Source of the DNA: Protea cynaroides
Lineage: Eukaryota > Streptophyta > Magnoliopsida > Proteales > Proteaceae
Direction of reading: 5' to 3'
Length of the DNA: 64,000 bases
Assembly (NCBI GenBank): GCA_028583415.1
Contig: CM053275.1
Location: 84,066,278 to 84,130,277 of the forward strand
Each line of letters begins with the position of its first letter. Position 1 is the first letter of the stretch. Position numbers and translations under genes: made by a program. Positions 39,701 to 51,700 of the stretch are shown one piece after another. The notes under the pieces are model-generated. The model saw only the letters and a program-made list of their open reading frames with translations, had not been told where the DNA came from and ran no database searches.

Positions 39701-42700
39701 GGGACACTGCGGGCATTTGGAAACATCTTTGCCCAATCCACTCAAGTGTTGCTTGATCTTGTGATGCCGCCGGACCGAAGCTTCTTCCCACAAAAATTAC
39801 ACTCGGGTCTTCTTCCTATCACCCCCGAAGGGCCGCGACATCGCCATGCAGGGGTCGGTTCGGGAACCGTACCGTCGCCCCATCGCCCCCGAACTTGGTC
39901 TCGACATAATTTCCAAGCACTGTTTCATAAAAACACAAACTTCAATAACCTTACAAACTTGAACACGGTAGAAATTACATTTCAAAATTTTTCTCATATT
40001 TTAAATGCGATCGAACATTTTTCCTTATTTTTCCCGATTTTATAGCATTTTTAATCAATTTTAAATTAATTTTTAATTGCTGAAAATTATTTTTTTAATA
40101 TAAATAATTCAAAAAAAACATACAACAACCGAAATCGAAATGAAATCGTAGGACAAGAATCGGCCAACGGTGATTAACATATAAATAGGTCATCATCATC
40201 AAATGAGTAATAATAATTAATATTTTAAATTTTAATTGCTGAAAATTCATTTTTAAATGCAAATAATTGAAAAAAATACCTACAACAATCAAAATCGAAA
40301 TCGAAACCGTGAGCTTGTAGATCGGGCTCACGTAACTAACATATAAAAATTTCATCACATTCTGAAAAAAAAAAAATTTCTCCCTTTTTTGTAGTCTCAT
40401 GTAAAAATTTCATTTTTCGGCAAGAAACTTACCTTCAACAGTTGATATGAAGCTCTTACAAACAATCCCCCGATCCGAAGCACCACTCGTAGCAATTTAG
40501 AAGTCCAAACAAAAAAAAATGGGGAAGAAATGAAGAAATGAAGAAAATATCGGAGGGGACCGTTCCCGGTCGAGTTCTCGACCGAGAAACGCACCCTCTG
40601 TCTGTTTATAAAGAAGAAAAAAAAAGCAAAAGCAAAATCTCGCGAGATCTCGGCCGAGATCTCGCGAGAGATAGCGAAAAATAGCGAGATCTCGCGAGAT
40701 CTCGGCGAGATCTCGGCGAGAATAGGTAAATGCCGAGACGAAAATGGTTATCGCCTCTGTTTTCGTCTCGGCTAGTGTCGAAACCAGCGAAATCGGCGAG
40801 ATCTCGCCGAGATTTTAATCCATGGTTGCCTGTGGATTCACACAGACTTATGGAATCTACTATCAGGATACCTTTGCCCCAATAGCAAAAATGACTACTA
40901 TTTGTGTAATTTTGGCCTACGCAGTACATTACAATTGGGATTTACAGCAGCTGGACGTTAATAATGCATTTTTTTCATAGGGAGCTAACTGAGGAAGTGT
41001 ACATGGATGTCCCTCCAGGATTTGCATCATTAGCTACTGAATGAAAGGTGTGTAAGCTGAAACGATCTTTCTATGGGCGCAAGCAATCACCGAGGGCCTG
41101 GTTTGGACAGTTTCATAGAGCTATGACCTCAGTTGGCTATAAACAAAATAATGCAGATCACACTTTGTTTATTACGCAGAGGAAAGGGAAAATCACGATT
41201 TTCATAATGTAAATAGATGATATTGTGATTACAGGCAGTTATGATGAAGAGATTATAAATTTGAAGACCTTCTATGGAAAGGAGTTTGAAGTCAAAGACC
41301 TAGGAAAACTGAGATATTTTCTTAGGATTAAAGTAGCACGCTTCACCAGAGGTATTTATTTGTCTCATGAAAGTACATACTTGATTTTCTCTCTGAGACC
41401 GGTCTCTTAGGGTGTTGGCCTTGTGAGACACCAATTGATCCTAATACCCGATTACAAGAGAAGACGGGAACTCCAGTAGACAAGGAAAAATATCAACGGT
41501 TAGTTGGAAAGTTGATATATTTGGCCCACACTTGACCTGATATTGCTTTTGCAGTTAGTCTGGTGAGTCAATTCATGCATGACCCTTATACTTCCCATAT
41601 GGATGTTGTGCTCTGATATTACACTCTCTGAAGTTTGCTCCTGGGAGAGGAATTCTGCTCTCTTCTCAGGGCAATCTTGAAGTGGATGCCTACACTGATG
41701 CTGACTAGGCAGGAAATCCAAACAGAAAGTCTGCATCTAGGTATTGTACCTTCATTGGAGGGAATCTAGTTACCTGGCGCAGCAAGAAGCAGAATGTGGT
41801 AGCTCGTTCTAATGCTGAGGCTGAGTTTAAAACTATGGCTCAAGGGATATGTAAGTTATTATGGTTACAGGGATTACTCAAGGATCTGGGTATCAGTACT
41901 TCCTAGCCTATGAGATTATTTTGTTACAATAAAGCTGCAATTAGTATTGCTCACAATTCAGTGCAACATGATAGGACCAAACACGTAAAAATTGATCGTC
42001 ACTTCATCAAGGAAAAAGGACAGTGGACAGATCTATGTTCCATATGTTCAATCAGGTGATCGCTAATATCTTTACCAAAAGACTACCTAGGAAGATGTTT
42101 CATCCATTATTGTCCAAGTTGTGCATGATTGATATATATACACCAACTTGAGGGGGAGTGTTGAATGTCATCCTTTAATAGTTAGTGGCATTAGTGTAAT
42201 TTTATGTGTTTAGTTTTTTTTTTTTTTTCCTTATTCCTTATTGTTATTAAGTAAGGGCAATCGTGTAATTTATTCTTCAGTCTCTTTATAAATAAGATGT
42301 GGGGGGTGAGAGAATAAATCAGTCTCATTCTTTTTCTGATTCAACAATTTTATGTATTTTGGTTTTTTTATTGCCCATTATATATTCTTGTTCACCTGAT
42401 CTATGCTTCATAGCTTCCTAGTAGTAAATAGAGTTCCTCTTGATAGATATTTTGCATTTTTGCTTGGGACCCATCATTTTGCAGACATGTACTTGATGCT
42501 CTAATTTGATGTGTTGGGCCTGTTGGCACATGGTAACATGGGGTTACATGGGTAGTCCTTGGGTACGGAAAGGAGTTGAAAAAAGCGAAAATGGGGAAAA
42601 AGAGGCTGCTCAAAGAGAAGTGTTGCTTTGAAAATAATGGATGAGGGGAAAACCAGCTGCTGGAAGGAGAAATGAAAAGGAAAAAAGTATAAAATTAGGA

Positions 42701-45700
42701 AATATAATCAGCTAGTTGATGATGACACAGATCAGTTAAAGCTGCCCTTCTGCATAGGAGTAAAAGCCACTTGTTGATTAGGAGGAAGAAGAGAAAAGTG
42801 GCGGAAGTGGGTAGATGACCAAGGGGACCATGTCTAATTATGCAATTCTGAAATACTCATATTGGATCTGTTGTGTCCATCGGAGCAGGCTGTGTTTTGC
42901 CTTTTTGGGCTCAACCTTATATGGTATAAAATATAAAAGCTGTATTTAATCTAACTACACTGGTATTTTGTATTCAAACCCTGTTTTATTAATTTAGGAA
43001 AAATTACTCAAACCTCCCTTGTACTTAGGTCTAATTACAAGCAGAGCCCCTAGTGGTTTAGAATCGACATGAACATCCCTTATTTGAAGAAGGTGATTAC
43101 ACTTGACTCCACTATGTCTGGTGTGGTCCGTTAGTTGCTGATGTCACTTGGCCTTATTAACTTAAATGGCGAATCTACCCTTATTTGGTAGTGAAATCCC
43201 AATTTTGCCCTTGTTTCAAATTGAAGTTAGGGTTAGTCTCATGAGTGCTTTCTTATGGAAAGGGGGGAATAATAAGTTTCTTCACACTATTAGCCAGAAC
43301 AAGGTTTGCTTACCCAAGGAAGAAGGTGGATTAGGGATCCAGAGGGTCAAAGAGGTCAATATGGCATGCATCATGAAACTAGTGTGGCGAGTAGTTGAGA
43401 AAAGGAAGAGTATCTGGATTGATTGGATTCAGAGTAAATATTTAAAAAGAGATTCTATATGGACAGTGGAGGTTTGTCATAACTCTTCTTGGGTTTGGAG
43501 ATCCATCCTTCAACATAGACATTTGGCCCTCTTGTTCATCAAATCCAACATAGATGATGGTACTTCTACTTTGCTTTGGCTGGACAACTGGCATCCCCAT
43601 GGCGTTCTAGTTATGGCCCATGGCGATAGAATCCAATCAGATTCTGGGAGAGATAGACTTACTCTTGTTTCTTCCATTCTGACGAATGGGGTATGGTCTC
43701 CAGGCAGGGCTTCATCTCAGAGGTTTAGTCAGGCTTGGGAAGCCCTTCCTGCCGTTCCTAGGAGAGTGGGAGTGGTGGCATCATTGTCTAGTCTGCTTCT
43801 TCCAATGGTATGTTTTCAGCTTCCTCTGCTTGGGAGATGGTTAGATCCCGTGGCACCAAAGTTGTCTGGAATGATGTGTTTTGGTTTAAGGGATATTGTC
43901 CTTAGCACAACTTTATTTTGTGGAGAGCCCTAACCCAATCCCTTCCTACCGGAGATCTATTGTGTAATAGGGGTATCATATCAAGTGTTAGATGTGGTCT
44001 GTGTTGGGCGGCTGATGAAGACCTTCATCACTTGTTTTTTGAGTGCCCTTTCTCTAATAGGGTTTGGATGAAGATTTTAGGGAAATGCTGGCTGTGCTAT
44101 AGAAGAATCCGATCTTTTGATCAAGAATGGAGATGGATAATCAATAAATTCAAAGGAAATGACATTTGTGACACTGTCGTCAAATTAGCTTTCTCGATGA
44201 CAGTATACCATATATGGTTTGAAAGAAATATGTGCATGTGGGTGGCAAAATCAAGAACATTTAATCAAATTTGGAATGCCATTATGTTTGATGTGCGTGG
44301 TTTGACCATGCCTGTCTCATCCCTTTCCCATATCTCCGAGAGGAATAGATTTATCCTATCCTCTTGGAACCTGGATAATGGCTGAGGCGGTGTGGCAAAG
44401 GTCTGCCCCCCCTTCCTTCCCCTTCTCCCTCTTTTGTTGTGAATTCCCTCTTTTCTTGGGCTTGCCCTTGTTTGTAAGGAGTCTAGCTCTATCTTCTTGA
44501 TACCCAGATTTGTTGTTCCTTCTTTTGGGGTTTTGTCAATATAATTATTCATTCATCGAAAAAAAGAAGTTGGAGTTACATTTGCGACTTGTCTAATTTC
44601 TTCTCCGTGACTTGCAACTCATTCTTGTACTTTTTGGGCAATGCACTAAAGTAAGCGTAGAGCTGGAGCTTCCCACCGGCGTTGCCCTTGTTATGATTTC
44701 CAGAGAAGGTACAATTCACGGTGATGGCCGTGTACACCCAACTGTAACCCCAATCGGGTAGCATTTTTATAATCCTTGGCCTTAATGGAGGGGGAGGAGT
44801 AGTTGTTGCCTGTTGGAGATCCACTCGCATTTAAACCAAGGATGGCCAAAAATGTGAAAGGGCTTGGAGGCGAGACCAATGACGTCGAAAGTTTTGGGAT
44901 CGCCATGATAGGCACCCAATTGGACAAAGAGAGAAGCAGTGTTAGGTGTAGAAGAGACGCTTGTTTGGGTTGGTGTTTGCTGTAGAGGATTTCACGGTGG
45001 AGAGTTTCTTCTTCTTGTCCGGCGAGTTAATTGGGGAAATCGGGATGGAAGACTGTGACAGTGGGGGCAGCTGAGGAGCAGCGGCGTGTGGAGGAGATCG
45101 TCTTCCTAGAGTGGTTCGAACATCGCCTAACTAATCGGTCTGCATTGTTGCAGATCGTCTTTTCAGACCTAAAATTTCAGGAACAAAAGACAAAAAGTAC
45201 TGCAAATGATACCGGGATTTTTTTGGGGTGTAATCTCTAAAACTGCGTGAGATCGTGTTCTTAGTTCGGCAAAAAATTGCTCTCAGAGAAATCAACGGAA
45301 ATTTAAAGCATCCATAACGTTTTCCTTTTTAGATGGAAAACTTAGCCTCGATTTGTTTGACGCAAGCAAGATTTTTTTATTCTGGAGCAGTAGTTCTATC
45401 TGGGTCTGCCTTAAAATGTTCTATTGATGATTTATCAAGGCAATACTCTACTGGGTGAAGTAGATATTTACCCTCTGCAAGCTTGAACAATTTGACTGAA
45501 CTGAGCGAATTTATTATCTCCTTCAATCCGCTCTCTGGTTTTTAGAACCTTGTTTTTCCTTCATTTGGTGTTTTGGGGAAGGAGAGGAATTTCTAGGGTT
45601 CAATTGTATACGAATTCCCAATGATCTTGGTTGGATTAAAATCAGAATCCACGGAGTGGATTGTCTGCTCCTGGCTAGAACGGAGAGATCAGCTAGGCGG

Positions 45701-48700
45701 AGCAATCCACCGCCATCAAGTGCTTGAGATTGAAGATCAGGGGGTGTCTTACAAGGGAGATCTGGGGCTGTTGCTGGTGTAACTATAACTGGAGGAGGAG
45801 ACGATGATGATTATGGTAGTGGTGGTGGAGGAGGAGGGGCTCATCGCTTTCGGATTCTCATGGTAGTCTCAATTTTATGCTCTCCTCCATAGGATTCAGA
45901 AGGAATTCACCTAAGAAGTGTACGTGGTTAGATTGTGTCCCTCGTTTTCCAGGGGAGTCGCTGGAGTCAATTGTTGTAGTAGCTCGGTGAAATAAAATGC
46001 TTCCGTTTATATGGGAAGACCAAGGGTAAATGAGTCAATTCATTACCTACCGTTAACACCGTTTGCTGGTTGGAGCTGAGACCACTAGGGGATCTGCTTG
46101 TAATTAGACCTAAGTGCAGGAGAGGTTCGAGTAATTTACTCATTAATTTATTAGCATTTATGCCCAGGATATAAATAAAAAACACAATTTTCTAAGCCTT
46201 TTTATTTATTGGATTTTTTTGATTATTCATTTATTTTCCTTCATACTACCCATGCTTCTTTACTCTTGCACTTCACTTGCTGAACTTCAATTGGGTGGTG
46301 TTATGTCTTGCTGTACTGATGATGGCAAACAAGTGGTTCTAGGCACCAACAGGCCTTGGGGGCTTTATATTCCCCTTCATATGAGGCCTGCCTTTAAAAG
46401 CCTTGGACATGGGCCTTGTGTTAAGGGCCTTAGGCTTATTTGAAGCTTTCTTAAGTTGGTTTTGGGTTATATATGAATAGGTCCTTGTGTCCAAGTGAAT
46501 ACTTTGTAATGGTCCAAAAGTCAATCCTAAATGCCGAAGGTTAGGACGAACTCCAAACTCACCCTTCCCGGTATCAGCACTGGATGTGGCCCTTTTAAAG
46601 TTCATACTTCATACAAGATTATGTAAAGCCTTTTTTGTTCAATTAGGAAGTCTAATTTAGTTGTCAATTAGCATTAGGGGAGTTGAGTTATTAGCAAGGT
46701 TTTGATTAATAGTTGCTTTATGAATTTGGATTTTTATATTTTATACAAAGGAGGAATCCTTCATTGTAACCCATAATTTTGATTATTGATGAAAGAATTT
46801 TGGTTTTGAGTTGGGTAACTCGAGTGGTGTTTTGTGGAGAAGTCCTAGGATCATGGCTTGGAGGACTTGCTGCTTCTATTGTCTTCTAAGTGCTGATGTT
46901 TTGCTATGCTCTTTCAAGTTTAATTTTCCTCTTTTCAGGTCAATTTAGTGCAATTTTTTAAAAACCTGACCCAAGGATATAAGCATCGTTCCGTATGGGC
47001 CGATACATATCTGTATCTATCAATACTGATACAATAAGAGCTGATACGATACTATGTTTTAAGAAAAAGGTATCAATCTGTATTTGACCCATACAGATCG
47101 ATACTTAAGGAGATGTCTTCTCTCAGCCTATTTTTTGTCTCCTCTTTCTCTTCTTCCATTTCTCTCTTTCTTTTGTTTTTTAGAATATATATGCATTTGA
47201 TCCTATGCATGAAAGTGTATCTAAAGAACATACACAATCAAATTAAAATGTTAGAAAAAGCACAACATAATTTTTTTTTTGTTTGTTTAACTACATATGA
47301 TTCACTGCATGGCAGTGTATCTAAACAATATACACAATCAAATCAAAATATGAGACAATGCATCAATTTTGTTTTTAGTATACTTGATCCCATGCATGAT
47401 AATTTATCTAAACAATATACAGAACCGAATCAAAATATTAAAAAATGCATCAACTTTTGTTTTTAATACCCATACATGATCCTATGCGTGACAATGTATG
47501 TAAATCACATACTTTATGAAATCAAAACTTTAGAAAAGGCATCAATTTTATATAAAAAATAAAACATGGTCAACTCTGATTGAGTTTAAAATTAAAAGGT
47601 AATCAGAATATCATGGAGCATACTTGTAAACAAAATTTGGTTCCTAAATGATCTGCCACAACTGATATTATGGCCAACCATGTAATTACTACTTATTTTT
47701 TGGTGTTTTATGCTTCAAAATTTTATTTTTCATGATCCCTAAGCATTCCCATGCGTATCTTGCCCATATCCATGCGTGTCTTGCCCATATCCTTGATATG
47801 ATACATCTCTTAAAATCATCCATCCAACCCGGTACTGATACTTAAAACCTTAGACCTATTCAACCCAAAGCAACAAGTGCATATATTACATATGCAAATT
47901 TTGGATATTTTTTTTTGTGTGCTTGGATAATCATTTCAAAGGTATCTTACTCTATTTTTCTTGCTAGGTATATAGTTAAAATTTTAAGATACCTATCAAT
48001 TCGTTACTATTGATTATATATTTAATTACCTGTAAGAGTACTAGACTGTTCAAGTTATTTTGTTAAGGAAAGTATTCAAGTCATTGAAATTCATATTATC
48101 CACAAATTAGGGGTTAATTAACGCCAAAAAAGGTACTACAATTAGTTCTCATCAATCAAGGGATTAATTAATTAATAGCCCATTAAGAAGTTATAATTAT
48201 GATTCATTATTTAGAAAGGAGCTAATTGATGCTAAAAAGGAAGCCAATTAACACTGATCAAGTGATCAATTATGACGCGGTGAAGGTAGAGAAGAGAGTC
48301 TTTTCATCTTGCTCTCTGTCAGGACGATGACTTAAATAGTTATTTTGCTATAAGAAGATAGTAGTTACAAGATCAACTTCTAGAACTGATGGTATGATAT
48401 AACCCAGACTAAACGGTCAACTGTCAGAGTCAAAATGTGTAAACACAGTTTGGACGTTTTGATGCAGTTCTGCGTGGTTCTCATACAACTTTGGTTCAAT
48501 CTAAAGACCGATCTGAAATCAGGCAATAGTTTCACTGGCACGACTTTTGTCTGGTCCAGTTTCCAAAACATGGGTTTAATGTTTCTATTTTCTATCCCTG
48601 CCACACCCTGTTTTTGGAGCCTATTTTTCCTAACCAATATTTCTTATAGTTGCTGATTCAGTCTCTCTTTGGTATAGTTTATATTTATGTTTATGAGTAA

Positions 48701-51700
48701 TTTATGACAAATCATTTATGAGAATAAATTATGAGTCATAAATAATAACCGTTTAGTACCATTAGACATAAAGAAGTAATAATAGATTATCACAATAATG
48801 ATAAATACCTTCTAACTTATTTGTAGATTTTAGATTATATTATTTTATTATAAATATAAACAAATATCATAAATCATACCAAACAACTACATGTCATAAT
48901 GTATTATATAATTAATTCTATAATACATACCAAAGAGAGTCTTAGTGATCAGACTGGTCTGAGATCTTACACGAAAGATTCTGCTGTTATTTCTTTTTCA
49001 TTCTGATAATTAGTATAAGGTTTACAGATCTCTTCTTGCATCTGTTGATACTTGGTTCTGTTTTGCTTAAATTTTATATCAGTGCCATCACCCTCTAGCA
49101 GACAGCAAAGAAAACTTTGTTTCTGAAACCTCTAGAATTGTCAACTTGAGTAGCTAGGATTTCAATCCATTATTCTTGGTTTTTTTATTTTCTCTATCTC
49201 TTTTTTCTGGATATCGATTTCTCCTTTTCTTGAATCTGAATTCTGTTTTCTTTAATCTTTAACATCTGATCTCTTCTATTGAATTCCTCTATTAGTGTCT
49301 CTGCTTAAGCCATAATTTTCTTGAATATCTTTCTTTAGTTTTTGTTAGCGTAATAAAATTATAACCATACACTGCTTTGACTTAGTCAAAGTAGTTAATG
49401 CTAGTTTCTAGGACTTGGACTCCTAATAGTATATGGACTCCTAATAGTTTATTAGTTTGCTTTATTAGTTTCCTTTACCAATTAGGCTTGTTAGTTTTCT
49501 TTTCCTATTTTGACTTTACTTTGTCTTTAGTTTGTGTCTAGGACTCTGACTTGTAGGATCCTATCTAATAGTTGTTTTCTATTTTTTATAAATACAAGCT
49601 ACAAGGCGAGGAGTACAGCACATCGATTCTCTCCATCTGCTTTTATTTTTCTATTTTGTTATAGTTTTATTAATAGAAATCAGCAAACTTAATTGCCTCA
49701 TTCTCTAAGTGTTGAGAATGTCTAGGTTCATTATGTCCAGGCTCAATGTATCATCTCATTTTATTAATTATAAATACCTGGGTCTGTGGCACACTATTCC
49801 ACAACTCAAACTTTGTCTAATTAGTTTGAATCTGACATGGTATCAGAGCAAGGTTAGCTCTCTTCTCTCTCCTCTTTTTTTTTTTCCCTCCCTAACCCCG
49901 ACAGACTCCATCACCACCTACCACCGGCCTCCCTTCTCTCAACCCATACCCTAATCCACTGCTTTCTTCCTCCATAACAGATCTTAAACCTGACGCCTTT
50001 AATCCATTTCTAACCCTACTGCTACCCTTAAAACCCAACACCGAGACCATTAACCTATTACTAAACCCTTACCTTCATTAACCCATCCCTCATTACGACC
50101 TAAACTTGTCGCAGCCCTCAATCCAACTAAACCAAGACCTACCCATTATCACCAACACCATAACAACCTAAACTGAGACCTAAACCTAGCCCTACACTTA
50201 TCGCTAGCCCATATACCCAATTCATAGGGGTTGATATTTATCTTCTTGCTTCTTATATTCCTGCTATAATTTTTTTTTGTTTTGTCTTTCTCTTGAGATT
50301 GTTCTAAACTTCTAATGATCTATATATCTCCCAAAACTTTTTCCAAAATTTTTGGTTGTCGTGTATCCCTTGGTTATGGGATCTCTTCTCTAAGATCTGC
50401 ACAGGCACCCTCTTCGAGTCTTCTATATTAGTGGAGGATCGATTATTTGCTACAAGTAGATTATCTTCTTCCCGAAGGATTGATACACGACACCACAGGT
50501 ACCCAATAATTTTTTTTTAAAGCTTACTATGTCTTCAGAGATTACATCTGCCGGAGCTGACTCATACAAGATGGAGAACCTCACCATCCCAACCAATACC
50601 ATCAAACTTGATGGCGGAAACTATTTGATGTGGTCTAGAGCTACTCAGCTTTCTATCACTGCCAGCGGTTTAGCTGGGTATCTAATTGGCACCATAGCAA
50701 AACCTACTACTGCAGGTGCTCAATTGGATAAATGGAATGCTGAAAACTCATTAGTCATGCAATATCTTCTCAATTCCATGGAACCTACACTGGCAGAGGG
50801 TTATCTCTTATTAGACATTGCTGCCCAGATCTGAAAATCTGCAATCGATACTTACTCTCAGACTGGAAATAATGCCTTGATTTATGCACTGCAGAAGAAG
50901 GTTCATGGGACTACCCAGAAAGAGTTGACTGTCTCTCAGTACTACACACAGTTACAAAGTCATTGGCAGGCCATTGATTTTTATGATTGTATTCATGCCA
51001 AGTGTGAGGCTGATGCTGCTATGTTCAAAAAAAGGGAGGAAAAATATAGGGTGTATACTTTCCTTGCTGGATTAAATGTTGAACTTGATCCGATTCGATC
51101 CCATATCCTAAGCAAGGAACCCTTCCCATTCTTAGAGCAGGCCTATGCTATAGTTCAACTTGAAGACCAGAGGTGTACTACTATGCTCTCACCTCCTATC
51201 TCTGCTTGATCTGCTCTTTACACTGGTACTCCATCCTCCAAGGGACCCACGGCATCTACTGATCCAGTCAAATGTAAGCACTATGGAAAACCATGGCATA
51301 CCAAAGACACATGTTGGAAACTTCATGGTAAGCCGGCTGATTTTGAAGCCAAGCGCCGTGACAAAGCCTTGCAGCGTTCCAAAAACTTTAAGGGGGTCCA
51401 AGTTCATCAAACAGAAACTCGACAGCCTACAGCTCCCACAGGATCCCCGGCACCGGCCATAGATGCTCAGCTACTCCAAGCACTCACTCGTTTGCTCCAA
51501 CCATTGTCTGCTACCGGATCACCATCTGCCTCTGCTACTGCTAGTTCTTCCCCAGGTTCTAATTTTGCCCACTTAGGTATGGGTTCCAGTGGTCACTCTT
51601 TGTCAATAACCTCTGCCCCTTGGATTATTGACTCAGGCACCACAGACCACATAAATGGTAACCCATCCATATTTACCAATTTTATTTCTACTTTTGAAAT

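Larger units (their letters stand above)
32925..42151 (+). pseudogene. Copia A gag-pol (degenerate, interrupted)
   Basis: It starts at ATG 32925. Domains in copia order: Gag with KLDGGNYLM and a zinc knuckle CEHCGKPWHTKDSC (near 33670); protease DSGATDY (near 34023); integrase zinc end CEACIMAKQ (near 34520) and core SDNGIEY with GVAEKKNRHLLE (34760-35261); RT from about 35750, cut after KARLVA by the hAT and resumed at 40833 (FAPIAKMTT, LDVNNAF); RNase H near 41690-42000 (DADWAGN with a stop at W, then a CDNKAA-type block). The first stops in frame are at 33027-33029 and 33120-33122. The RT YVDD site reads stop-IDD. The pol stop is just before the purine tract. The copy is inactive. Confidence 0.9.
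31985..42346 (+). mobile_element. Ty1/copia retrotransposon A, split by a hAT element
   Basis: The 5' LTR is 31985-32153 and the 3' LTR 42159-42346; both begin TGTTGAATGTCATCC and end GATTCAACA. A perfect 5-bp duplication atttt is at 31980-31984 and 42347-42351. A perfect primer site TGGTATCAGAGC is at 32154-32165 and the purine tract TTGAGGGGGAG at 42149-42158. Without the hAT (35934-40824) and its duplicated octamer the element is about 5.5 kb, a normal copia length. The 3' LTR has a longer T-run. Confidence 0.93.
42997..46141. mobile_element. Pack-MULE (Mutator-like element with captured gene piece)
   Basis: Long imperfect terminal inverted repeats: left ggaaaaattactcaaacc and the following aggtctaattacaagcag with cccctagtgg, and the right end as their reverse complement (46066-46141). 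A perfect 9-bp duplication attaattta is at 42988-42996 and 46142-46150, the MULE length. No MURA transposase. The interior holds a GALS-like gene fragment (44578-44955) and a nested LINE (43236-44565). Confidence 0.9.

Noticed and set aside
39090..40045. Long + strand ORFs of 224 and 179 codons
   Set aside because: They are antisense shadows of the BED/DUF659 transposase region and show no family features.
43166..44385. Two sizeable + ORFs as host genes in the long intron
   Set aside because: The translation is the C-terminal RT and zf-RVT end of a LINE, with A-run and target duplication.
47199..47565. CRISPR-like array
   Set aside because: Units are adjacent, about 90 bp, diverged and without unique spacers; the genome is a plant nuclear one.
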